From Burkholderiales bacterium (GTDB taxonomy: Bacteria; Pseudomonadota; Gammaproteobacteria; Burkholderiales; Usitatibacteraceae), in the NCBI GenBank assembly GCA_014378085.1, contig JACMOJ010000308.1, positions 1 through 9,898 of the forward strand: a stretch of DNA of 9,898 nt. Direction: 5' to 3'. The notes beneath the pieces were generated by a model. It worked only from the letters and a program-made list of their open reading frames with translations, was not told where the DNA came from and made no database searches. The position numbers and the translations under genes were made by a program. Of the stretch, positions 1 to 6,570 are shown piece by piece (within the stretch, counting starts at the first letter, position 1; every line of letters starts with the position of its first letter).

Positions 1-504
1 ATTCAATCGGCACTCACGGGGCACCTAGTGTTGTCGACGTTACACACCAACGACGCGCCGACGGCGGTCACGCGGCTACTGGACCTCGGCGTGCCAGCGT
101 ATTTGTTTAACTCCACCGTGCTCGGCATAATGGCCCAGCGTTTGGTGCGTACGCTGTGTCCGCACTGTAAACAAAAAGTCCCCTTTAGTGAGCCGACCCA
201 ACACCAACTTTGGCACTCGCTGGTGTCGCCTTGGAAGGGGGAGCCCCCTAAAGAGGTGTATCGCCCGGTGGGTTGTCTCGAGTGCCGCAATACCGGCTAC
301 ATGGGCCGCATGGGTATCTACGAAATCCTGCTGATGAACAACGAGCTGAAAAAGTTGGTCAATGAACACGCCGATATTGTTTCCATCACCGAGCAAGCCT
401 ACAAGTCCGGTATGAAGCCGCTGAGGCTTTCTGGTGCGATGAAGGTGGCGCAAGGCCTGACGACTATCGACGAAGTGCTGAAGGTCGCGCCGTTGGCAAA
501 CTAG
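1..504 (+). CDS. GspE/PulE/PilB-type secretion ATPase, C-terminal part (5' truncated by window edge)
   Basis: This is the last 167 residues of a cytoplasmic hexameric ATPase that powers type II secretion or type IV pilus assembly. The frame is already open at base 1, so the gene begins outside the window; the first residues read [16 protein letters not shown], the conserved histidine-box region of the family. A tetracysteine zinc motif follows: CPHC at fragment residues 53-56 and CLEC at 92-95. After it come [13 protein letters not shown] and the typical C-terminal ending with [21 protein letters not shown]. The Walker A and Walker B motifs must lie upstream and cannot be checked. The PLRLSG...GLTT...EVL tail resembles GspE/PulE more than a retraction ATPase such as PilT, which lacks the zinc motif. 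No other secretion gene follows, so it may be the last gene of its operon or a stand-alone gene. Family assignment is secure; the exact system is not. Confidence 0.93.
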   Translation: MQSALTGHLVLSTLHTNDAPTAVTRLLDLGVPAYLFNSTVLGIMAQRLVRTLCPHCKQKVPFSEPTQHQLWHSLVSPWKGEPPKEVYRPVGCLECRNTGYMGRMGIYEILLMNNELKKLVNEHADIVSITEQAYKSGMKPLRLSGAMKVAQGLTTIDEVLKVAPLAN

Positions 505-536
505 CGTCAAGGCGTTGCTTGATAGGCGCGGTATAT

Positions 537-587
537 TCAAGAGCGTTGTGCTCAAAAGCGTTATGTTCAAAAGCGTTATGCTCAAAA
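537..587. repeat. 15-bp direct tandem repeat in the gap before the response regulator
   Basis: Three consecutive 15-base units, of form TCAARAGCGTTRTGY, occupy 537-551, 552-566 and 567-581. A partial fourth copy (TCAAAA) follows at 582-587. A more diverged copy lies upstream at 507-519 (TCAAGGCGTTGCT). The units fill most of the 98-base gap between the ATPase stop and the receiver start. They could be a binding-site array or a slippage product. The 15-base period does not match one or two DNA turns, which argues mildly against simple same-face operator sites. Confidence 0.85.
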
Positions 588-602
588 CACTCACCCTAAA
601 CC

Positions 603-1007
603 ATGACTGATTCTCTTCCCAATACCGACCAATCACCTACCGCTCGAAGGGCCCTCGTCGTCGAGGACGATCCTTATATCGGAAGATTGCTTAAATTTGT
701 GCTTGAGAAAGAGTCGTTTGAGGTTTTACTCGCGTCCGATGGACGCGCAGGCGCAGAAGCGATCGCTTCCGAAACCTCGCTGGCGGTGATCGTGCTTGAC
801 GTGATGTTGCCTTTTGTGAACGGCTACGAATTATTGCAGCAGGCGCGGTCGACGCCGCATCGTAAAGACGTTCCCATCATCATGCTGACGGCTAAGTCGC
901 AGGAAGGCGACGTCGTACGCGCATTAGATCTCGGCGCGAACGATCACCTAGTCAAGCCGTTTCAGCCTAACGAGCTAAAAGCACGGATTCGCCGATTGGT
1001 GAAATGA
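603..1007 (+). CDS. Single-domain response regulator (CheY-like receiver only)
   Basis: At 134 residues this is a receiver domain and nothing more; no DNA-binding or enzymatic output domain follows. The acidic triad is E21-D22-D23 (VVEDDPYIG), the phosphoacceptor is D66 in VIVLDVMLP, the switch threonine is T96 in IIMLTAKS, and the conserved lysine is K118 in HLVKPF. The residue at the CheY Tyr106 position is H115. A 15-residue N-terminal extension (SLPNTDQSPTARR) precedes the fold. The start is fixed at this ATG because an in-frame TAA lies at 597-599, only one codon upstream. No Shine-Dalgarno sequence is visible, which is odd for the first gene of a cluster. Its stop overlaps the YaiO-family start (ATGA, 1004-1007). 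The likely partner is the orphan histidine kinase at the other end of the cluster. Without an output domain it probably acts by protein-protein contact. Confidence 0.93.
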   Translation: MTDSLPNTDQSPTARRALVVEDDPYIGRLLKFVLEKESFEVLLASDGRAGAEAIASETSLAVIVLDVMLPFVNGYELLQQARSTPHRKDVPIIMLTAKSQEGDVVRALDLGANDHLVKPFQPNELKARIRRLVK

Positions 1008-1792
1008 TGGTAATGGGCTTCGTAAAGACTCGCTTGTTTTGGCCGTTAGCCGTGTTGTTGTCTGTGTTCAGTTTGACGCTACGGGCCGCCGAGTCCGATA
1101 AATTAGAAATTTCGTTGACGTTATCGAGCACTCGCGAATCGTTGACCAATAACCAAGCAGATTGGAATGACGACACCGCCACGATCACGTTGTCACGGCA
1201 GCTCAAACCGATTGCCTATCTCGTCGCGCGGGAGACAGCGCGGTTTGCTTTGAAGGATCGCGAAATCGGTGGCGGCGGTGTGCTGCGACCAACAAAATCG
1301 ATTACTGTTGAATTGGAAGCGACCACGAGCGACACACACCGCGTTCTGCCAAAGACGGCCTTTGGGGGGCAGGCGACATTTGCGCTTAACGATGGCTGGG
1401 TCGTCGGCGGTGGCATGGTTCGACGTCGCTACAACACCAGCAACGCGACGATTTCGAATGTCGCCATCGACCGCTACGAAGGTGCATGGCGGTTCGGCTA
1501 TACGGGTTATCTCGCGAAAGCGACTGCGACGGCATATTCGTCGAGTCATCGTTTCTCGACGAATTACTACATGAACGATGCGTTTAGCTTGGGGCTCTCG
1601 ACTTCTTACGGCATAGAGCTTGAGAATTTGCCAAATCTCGGGATCCGCAGCTATCGAACTAGGAGCCAAAACGTGAGCGCCCATTGGGCGGTGACACCGG
1701 ATACGGCATTGATCTGCGAGCTCACGCAACAATCGCAAGGAGACTTTTTCACACGTCGCGGAGTACGCCTTGCAGCACGAATCAGATTTTGA
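1004..1792 (+). CDS. YaiO-family outer-membrane beta-barrel protein
   Basis: This 262-residue protein begins with a signal peptide: basic start, hydrophobic core at about residues 11-25 (LFWPLAVLLSVFSLTL) and a likely cleavage near A28/A29 (LRAA|ES). The mature part is a run of alternating polar/aromatic strands rich in Gly, Tyr, Arg and Thr. It ends in RLAARIRF, the terminal phenylalanine being the usual signal for Bam-dependent barrel insertion. Strand patterns such as ARFALKDREIGGG, LNDGWVVGGGMVRRRY, DRYEGAWRFGYTGY and LGLSTSYGIELE match the YaiO-type barrel as I know it. In E. coli, yaiO lies beside a family 2 glycosyltransferase gene (yaiP), a context repeated here. There is no N-terminal TPR region. 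Met codons at 1004, 1007 and 1013 are all possible starts; 1004 is given because it overlaps the previous stop, and the choice barely changes the signal peptide. Its role in glycan export is inferred from context. Confidence 0.85.
   Translation: MMVMGFVKTRLFWPLAVLLSVFSLTLRAAESDKLEISLTLSSTRESLTNNQADWNDDTATITLSRQLKPIAYLVARETARFALKDREIGGGGVLRPTKSITVELEATTSDTHRVLPKTAFGGQATFALNDGWVVGGGMVRRRYNTSNATISNVAIDRYEGAWRFGYTGYLAKATATAYSSSHRFSTNYYMNDAFSLGLSTSYGIELENLPNLGIRSYRTRSQNVSAHWAVTPDTALICELTQQSQGDFFTRRGVRLAARIRF
1758..1763 (+). promoter_or_regulatory. Ribosome-binding site supporting the TTG start at 1770
   Basis: GCGGAG lies 6 bases before the TTG at 1770, inside the 3' end of the YaiO-family gene. 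The reading frame is open from 1713 (TGA at 1710-1712) but has no ATG, GTG or other TTG before 1848. Starting at GTG 1848 or ATG 1851 would remove most of the predicted membrane helix, so TTG with this site is preferred. A stronger AAGGAG at 1737-1742 is 27 bases away and too distant. Confidence 0.5.
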
Positions 1793-2822
1793 GCCGGTCG
1801 TAGTCGCCGCAATTGTCACAGCGGCGATAGCGCTGCTACTGTCGACGGTGATGGCCTTGCTGATTATCGGTGTCCGCCTCTGGCGCCGGAGTGTCGAGCG
1901 ACGCAAGCTGCGGTTTGTCGCGAAGTGGGAGCCGGTTTTGCTGGAAGCCATGGAAGGCGCGGTGGCGGTACGGCTGCCCAAGCTTTCGAAGTTGGAGCTG
2001 ACGTTTTTTCTGGAACTGTGGACGCACCTTCAGGAAGCGACTCGTGGAAGTGCTACCGAGAACTTGAACGCATTTCTTGCGCAGAATATTTCGGTAGCGC
2101 AGCTAACCGCCGCCATTGAAAAGCGTGATGTTCGGTCCATCGTCATTACGTTAACAGCACTCGGTCACCTTCGGTGTCGTGAGGCAATTGCACCTTTGCT
2201 GCGGTGCGTGCTGGATCCCAGCCCAGTCGTGTCCTTTGCGGCTTTGCGCGCGGTGTTGCGTATTGACGCGCCGGCTACCCTCTCCGCGTTGGTGCCAGCG
2301 ATGCTTAACCGACAGGATTGGCCAATTTCTCGGCTGCTAAACATTTGCGGTGAACTTGGGGCAAACGTGGTGACCGAACCGCTCCTCCAGCGGCTGACGA
2401 CAGCAGCGCCCGCCGAGGCAATTCGCCTCCTTTCGTTGTTGACGCTAGGGCATTCCGAGCGTACGGAACCCGCGGTACGTCAATGGCTTGTCTCGCAACA
2501 CGATCCAGAGATTCTTGCGGCGGCGTTTGAATTTACCCGCGCTCCCCAAGATCTTTCGCGCCTTGAAATCGCCACATCGCATCGCGATTGGCGGGTGCGC
2601 GTCGCGGCGGCCAAGGCGCTCGGGGAAATCGGCAATGCGATCGCATTTCAGCTCGTTGTGAAACTATTAAGCGATCCCACTTGGTGGGTTCGCCATAGCG
2701 CCGCACGCGCGCTGACTGCCATGCTCGGTGCAGCACACCCTAAGTTGCTGGCGCTTTGTGACACAAACGAGGACCCATTTGCGCGGGATATCCTCCGGCA
2801 GGCGATGGCGGAGGCAGGGTGA
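1770..2822 (+). CDS. Membrane-anchored HEAT-repeat protein
   Basis: This 350-residue protein has one N-terminal membrane helix at about residues 9-34 (VVVAAIVTAAIALLLSTVMA...). It is preceded by an acidic tail (ESDFE) and followed at once by a strongly basic stretch (RLWRRSVERRKLRF, 36-49). By the positive-inside rule the body should face the cytoplasm. The body is alpha-helical with HEAT repeats, clearest at about 118-165 (LTALGHLRCREAIAPLLRCV, then SPVVSFAALRAVLRI) and 268-320 (DWRVRVAAAKALGEIG, then WWVRHSAARALTAMLG). Degenerate repeats lie between. HEAT solenoids bind proteins and have no catalytic residues, and I see none here. The gene overlaps its upstream neighbour by 23 bases and the glycosyltransferase by 4 (GTGA), implying coupled translation. 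It may be an adaptor between the receiver and the synthase; that is inference. The TTG start is the least certain part. Confidence 0.87.
   Translation: MQHESDFEPVVVAAIVTAAIALLLSTVMALLIIGVRLWRRSVERRKLRFVAKWEPVLLEAMEGAVAVRLPKLSKLELTFFLELWTHLQEATRGSATENLNAFLAQNISVAQLTAAIEKRDVRSIVITLTALGHLRCREAIAPLLRCVLDPSPVVSFAALRAVLRIDAPATLSALVPAMLNRQDWPISRLLNICGELGANVVTEPLLQRLTTAAPAEAIRLLSLLTLGHSERTEPAVRQWLVSQHDPEILAAAFEFTRAPQDLSRLEIATSHRDWRVRVAAAKALGEIGNAIAFQLVVKLLSDPTWWVRHSAARALTAMLGAAHPKLLALCDTNEDPFARDILRQAMAEAG
2810..2814 (+). promoter_or_regulatory. Ribosome-binding site for the glycosyltransferase GTG start
   Basis: GGAGG sits 4 bases before GTG 2819, within the last codons of the HEAT gene. It supports a GTG start overlapping the previous TGA rather than the first internal ATG at 2849, which would cut into the first membrane helix. 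Confidence 0.6.
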
Positions 2823-4228
2823 CACTTTTCGTCGATACCGTTCAATGGATGTTCTTGGCGTATTTTGTAGCAATTAATCTCGGTTACCTGTCGTTGAGTG
2901 TATTGGCGATTTTTGCATTAAGGCGTAGCGTCGCTGGGCGTGTGCTGGCAAACTTGCCGCAGTCCTACTCGGGAATCGAGCCGGCCGTTTCGATTATTGT
3001 TCCGGCCTACAACGAGGCGGCGACCATTGCCACCTCGATTCGATCATTGCTTCAGCTGGACTACCCTGAATTTGAAGTGGTGGTGGTAAACGACGGCTCG
3101 CGCGACGACACGCTGGAAACATTGGTGCGCGAATTTTCGCTTGAGGTGTTTCCGGCTGCCTACTGGACGAGGCTTAAGACGGCTCCCGTCAAAATAATCT
3201 ATCGCTCGCGCCAGTATCCAAACCTGCGTGTAATCGACAAAGTTAATGGAGGCAAGGCAGACGCGCTAAACGTCGGCATTAGCGCTGCACAGTTTTCGCT
3301 TTTTTGTGCAATTGATGCGGATTCAATTTTGCAGCGGAATAGCCTTCGGCGCGTGATGGAGCCATTTCTTGAGGATCCGACGACGCTTGCTTCAGGCGGT
3401 ACGGTTCGCGTTGCAAACGGTTGCGAAGTTAAAGACGGTTTTCTCGTCCGTGTGGGCCTGCCCCGGAAGTTGCTGCCCCTGCTACAGATTGTCGAGTATT
3501 TGCGAGCATTTTTATTCGGTCGGCTTGGCTGGGCAGCGATCGATTCCGTGCTGATTATTTCTGGTGCCTTCGGTGTATTTAAAAAAGAGGTCGTGATCGA
3601 GGCGGGTGGGTACGCCAGCGGCTCGCTGGGTGAGGATATGGAACTTATCGTACGTCTACATCGACGTTATCGTCAACGCGGTCTTCCGTACGCCATTCAC
3701 TTCATACCAGAGCCAGTTTGCTGGACCGAAGCACCGGAATCGCTTGCCGTGTTGAAATCCCAGCGGGTTCGGTGGCAGCGCGGGCTGGCGGAAAGTTTGT
3801 CGGCCCACCGTTCGCTTTGTTTGAGCCGACGTGGCGGTGTCCCGGGTTGGATCGCATTCCCGTTTATGACCGTCTTTGAGTGGTGGGGGCCGCTGCTGGA
3901 GGTTGTTGGATACGCATTTATGGTCTATTTGGTTGTCGCAGGCCATATCGCCTTGGAAATTTTTTTGATCTTTATGGCGATGGCGTTTTTGCTTGGATTT
4001 GCGCTTTCCCTCAGCGCGTTGTTGTTGGAGGAGCTCACCTTCCACTTGTATCCACGCTTCCCGCAAATTTTGCGCTTAGCATTTGCGGCGATGATTGAGA
4101 ATATTGGATTTCGCCAACTCGTTTCAGTTTGGCGTCTTATGGGGCTTGTTCAGTGGTTGTTTGGGGCAAAGGCGCGTTGGGGCGAAATGGCTCGCTCGGG
4201 CGAATGGCAGACTAAGGAATCCAAATAG
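2819..4228 (+). CDS. Processive-type family 2 glycosyltransferase, membrane-bound (polysaccharide synthase)
   Basis: This 469-residue inner-membrane enzyme should transfer sugar from a nucleotide donor to a growing glycan. A membrane segment at about residues 9-34 is followed by a GT-A catalytic domain at about 56-325. Catalytic signatures are in order: VPAYNEA with D92 in VNDGS, the metal-binding D166-A-D168, the GED motif (271-273) holding the general base, and Q315-x-x-R318-W319 with a trailing QRG. KVNGGKADALNVG (141-153) is also typical of the cellulose, chitin and poly-GlcNAc synthase group. C-terminal hydrophobic segments lie at about 344-405, with an amphipathic or membrane-associated stretch at about 415-448. 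There is no PilZ domain, so no c-di-GMP site of the BcsA kind. The closest known type by architecture is PgaC/IcaA and E. coli YaiP; product and donor cannot be read from sequence. It overlaps the HEAT gene by 4 bases and the kinase gene by 1. Confidence 0.93.
   Translation: MTLFVDTVQWMFLAYFVAINLGYLSLSVLAIFALRRSVAGRVLANLPQSYSGIEPAVSIIVPAYNEAATIATSIRSLLQLDYPEFEVVVVNDGSRDDTLETLVREFSLEVFPAAYWTRLKTAPVKIIYRSRQYPNLRVIDKVNGGKADALNVGISAAQFSLFCAIDADSILQRNSLRRVMEPFLEDPTTLASGGTVRVANGCEVKDGFLVRVGLPRKLLPLLQIVEYLRAFLFGRLGWAAIDSVLIISGAFGVFKKEVVIEAGGYASGSLGEDMELIVRLHRRYRQRGLPYAIHFIPEPVCWTEAPESLAVLKSQRVRWQRGLAESLSAHRSLCLSRRGGVPGWIAFPFMTVFEWWGPLLEVVGYAFMVYLVVAGHIALEIFLIFMAMAFLLGFALSLSALLLEELTFHLYPRFPQILRLAFAAMIENIGFRQLVSVWRLMGLVQWLFGAKARWGEMARSGEWQTKESK
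4213..4218 (+). promoter_or_regulatory. Ribosome-binding site for the histidine kinase GTG start
   Basis: TAAGGA lies 9 bases before GTG 4228, inside the end of the glycosyltransferase gene. It supports a GTG start that shares one base with the preceding TAG stop (TAGTG). Confidence 0.6.
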
Positions 4229-6471
4229 TGCGTAGCTATCCAAAGAGTCTTCGACTACCGTATGTCATCGGCGGGGCACTGTTGCTAGCCGCGCTGGTTT
4301 TCTCCATTCAATATGATGTCTATCGTGGATTTTCGCTGCTGAGGTTAAAAGCCGCAGAGCAACACCAGATTGGAGAAACGATTAATGTGCTGTCTTCCGT
4401 ACGCGCCGCATTCGTGGACATGGAGACTAGTGTCGGTGGCTTTATTCTGACCGGAAACGAGAGCCTTCTCGATCCGCTCGAAAGCGGAGAGCGTAGTTAT
4501 GTGCTCGCAATAAACGCGGCTGAGAAGAAAATGCAGGATGAAGTACAGCGTACTCTCCTGCAAAAAATCAAGTCTTTGGTTGAAAGATGGCAGCGAGAAC
4601 ACGCGCAGCCGCTGATTGCACAGCGCCGAGACGCACGCACCAGCGCAACGGTTTCAGCAACACAGACTGCGTCGAGCAACACGCAGGGTAAGGCCATTGC
4701 TGAAGAAGTTCTCCGCACTATCAAACAGATTGTCGATCAAGATGCCCGGTTGTCGATTATAAAAAATGGCGAATTGGTCACCTTGCAGGAGCGCATCGAA
4801 TCCGAGTTGGCGCGACTTGCTGGTGCGGTGCTGTTTGTGGTTTTTCTGCTTTCTTCAATAGTGTTGCGTACGTTTCGCACTGCCGATGAGCGAACACGCG
4901 CGCTACAGAAGGAAGTCGTCACGCGCCGCGTTGCAGAGCAGCACGCAATTGATGGTGAACTGCGTAACGAGGCCTTAATCGAAAGTCTCGCAGAAGGCGT
5001 AGCGATCACGGACAATCTGGGAAGAATCGTTTACTCAAACCGGCGGCTGGCTGAAATGTTTGGTTACGCTGCTGGCGGATTGGACGGCAAAGATTTGTAC
5101 TTGTTGCTAGCCCCCGACGATCGGGCGCATATATTGGGACTGCTTTCACTGGGAAGCAATCCACAGCAGGCGCCGGGGCGTGTTTCATTGGAGACGGTGG
5201 GCAAACATCTTTCTGGGAATACCTTTCCAGCGGAGATTTCTTTTAGTCAATACGCCACCGATCAAGGGCTATTCGTTGCCGCGGTAATACGCGACATCAG
5301 TCGACGACAACAAGCCGAGTCTCATCTGCGGCAGGCGCTTTCATTGCAGCAAGCGATCTTCGATAGCGCCGACTACGCCATTATCTCGACGGGCTTAGAC
5401 GGCAAAATTCTGACGCTCAATAGGACAGCCGAAATACTGACTGGCCTGTCGGACGCCCCTCGAAATGGCTACCTTTCCAATATCTTTGTGCGGGATTGGG
5501 TGCGTCAACGGGTGGCGAGATTAGCGGCCGAGGGCGATAGTGTCTTGCCAAGTGCAATGGATGTTTTGACCATTCCTGCGTCGAGAGGTCAGCCAGATGA
5601 TTCGGAGGCTGAGTTGTTACATACCTCCGGCACAGCGCATCCGGTATTCCTTTCGATCACCGTTTTAAAAGATGAAAACCAACATCAAATTGGTTTCCTC
5701 GCCATTGCCAAAGATCTCACGCAGCGCCGCGAAGTGGAGCGCATGAAGAGTGAGTTTGTGGCAACGGTCAGCCACGAATTACGTACGCCGTTGGCTGCGA
5801 TTTTGGGTGCGCTGGCGTTACTTGATGCGGGCGACGTCGGCGACGTTCCTGAACCGTTGAAGGAGTTCGTTTCGATGGCGTATGAAAATAGTGTCCGCTT
5901 ATCGAAGCTAGTCGACGATATCTTGGATTTATCGAAAATTGAGTCTGGACGTGTTAACCATCAGCTGGTTGAATTCTTGGTCGAGCGGTTGGTTGAAGAC
6001 GCTTGTTCACTTCACGGCGGGTATGCGTATAAGTTTGGTGTTGCGCTGGAGGTCGTTTTGCCAATTCCAGTCGCAACGCTTTACCTTGATCGACACCGGC
6101 TGATGCAGGTCTTGACGAATTTGATCGCGAACGCAATAAAATTCTCGCCCAAAGGTGGAGTCGTGAAACTCGCCGTCACCTTGACTGTCGGCTGGATTCG
6201 AATTGCGGTAAAGGACGACGGGCCGGGTATCGCTGAATCGTTCTGGCCGCGCATTTTTGAGAAATTTGCGCATGGTGATGCCTCCGACACTCGTCAGAAT
6301 ACCGGAACAGGGCTTGGTCTCGCGATCTCACGCGCATTAGTGGATGCGATGGGTGGTAGGATCGATTTTGTGCGAAAGCCGCCGCCTGGCAGTGAATTCT
6401 TCATCGAGCTGCCATTGAGCTACCAATCGCGCTCACCAGAATCTACCGGTCAGTTTCCGCGAGTTGGCTAG
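4228..6471 (+). CDS. Sensor histidine kinase: CHASE3-PAS-PAS-HisKA-HATPase_c
   Basis: This is a 747-residue inner-membrane sensor kinase. Membrane helices at about residues 11-28 and 195-213 flank a periplasmic, helical CHASE3-type sensor; DMETSVGGFILTGNESLLDPL (64-84) is the family signature. Its loop at about 135-155 is rich in Ser, Thr and Ala. Two PAS domains follow at about 245-357 (ALIESLAEGVAITDNLGRIV) and 372-497 (SADYAIISTGLDGKILTLN). The HisKA domain has phosphoacceptor H516 in VATVSHELRTPL. The ATPase domain has N box N635 (NLIANAIKFS), G1 DDGPGI (663-668), F box FEKFAHG and G2 GTGLGL (693-698). All catalytic motifs are intact. There is no receiver domain, so a separate regulator is needed; the stand-alone receiver four genes upstream is the obvious one. 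No haem- or flavin-binding PAS residues could be recognised, and the signal is unknown. It closes the five-gene cluster. Confidence 0.95.
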   Translation: MRSYPKSLRLPYVIGGALLLAALVFSIQYDVYRGFSLLRLKAAEQHQIGETINVLSSVRAAFVDMETSVGGFILTGNESLLDPLESGERSYVLAINAAEKKMQDEVQRTLLQKIKSLVERWQREHAQPLIAQRRDARTSATVSATQTASSNTQGKAIAEEVLRTIKQIVDQDARLSIIKNGELVTLQERIESELARLAGAVLFVVFLLSSIVLRTFRTADERTRALQKEVVTRRVAEQHAIDGELRNEALIESLAEGVAITDNLGRIVYSNRRLAEMFGYAAGGLDGKDLYLLLAPDDRAHILGLLSLGSNPQQAPGRVSLETVGKHLSGNTFPAEISFSQYATDQGLFVAAVIRDISRRQQAESHLRQALSLQQAIFDSADYAIISTGLDGKILTLNRTAEILTGLSDAPRNGYLSNIFVRDWVRQRVARLAAEGDSVLPSAMDVLTIPASRGQPDDSEAELLHTSGTAHPVFLSITVLKDENQHQIGFLAIAKDLTQRREVERMKSEFVATVSHELRTPLAAILGALALLDAGDVGDVPEPLKEFVSMAYENSVRLSKLVDDILDLSKIESGRVNHQLVEFLVERLVEDACSLHGGYAYKFGVALEVVLPIPVATLYLDRHRLMQVLTNLIANAIKFSPKGGVVKLAVTLTVGWIRIAVKDDGPGIAESFWPRIFEKFAHGDASDTRQNTGTGLGLAISRALVDAMGGRIDFVRKPPPGSEFFIELPLSYQSRSPESTGQFPRVG

Positions 6472-6498
6472 CTTCACGTGGGTGATGCGTTGATCGTC

Positions 6499-6570
6499 AT
6501 GAAGCGATGGAGCGATGCCGCGATGCCGCGATGCCGCGATGCCGTGATGAAGCGATGAAGCGATGAAGCT
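6499..6570. repeat. 8-bp tandem repeat (nine units) running into the deacetylase start codon
   Basis: Nine contiguous octamers of form ATGNNGYK occupy 72 bases. In order they are ATGAAGCG, ATGGAGCG, ATGCCGCG three times, ATGCCGTG, ATGAAGCG twice and ATGAAGCT. The last unit supplies the start codon and first codons of the downstream gene. Every unit carries an ATG, and because 8 is not a multiple of 3 the ATGs fall in all three frames. The block fills most of the 91-base gap after the kinase and leaves no clear Shine-Dalgarno site. Such short-unit arrays can change copy number by replication slippage. Confidence 0.92.
6507..6566 (+). other. Possible upstream mini-ORF formed by the octamer repeat
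   Basis: Reading from the ATG of the second unit gives a 19-codon frame that ends in TGA at 6564-6566. This overlaps the deacetylase start as ATGA (6563-6566). A second frame from 6499 also runs 19 codons and stops at 6556-6558, overlapping the ATG at 6555. The peptides themselves look like repeat translation (Arg/Ala/Met-rich) and are unlikely to be functional. Any role would be to deliver ribosomes to the next start by termination-reinitiation. Confidence 0.25.

Noticed and set aside
507..522. Small inverted repeat TCAAG...CTTGA after the ATPase stop as a terminator
   Set aside because: The stem is only 5 bp with a 6-base loop and no T-run follows, so it does not qualify as an intrinsic terminator.
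532..537. TATATT as a possible -10 element for the receiver-led cluster
   Set aside because: The nearest -35-like string (TTGCTT, 515-520) is only 11 bases away and TTGGCA (493-498) is 33 away. Neither spacing is acceptable.
76..636. Long minus-strand open frame opposite the secretion ATPase and the 15-bp repeat
   Set aside because: The opposite strand encodes an unmistakable GspE-type C-terminus. The minus-strand peptide is His/Leu/Arg-rich shadow sequence, with a five-residue echo of the 15-bp repeat.
1193..1981. 262-codon minus-strand open frame opposite the YaiO-family gene
   Set aside because: Its composition (Arg, Ser, Thr, Ala-rich) is typical of a shadow of a GC-rich gene. It has no recognisable domain and spans the junction of two supported genes.
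5824..5846. Short duplication giving GDVGDV in the histidine kinase after the HisKA start
   Set aside because: It is two in-frame copies of a three-residue motif in a loop with no disruption of kinase motifs; ordinary variation.
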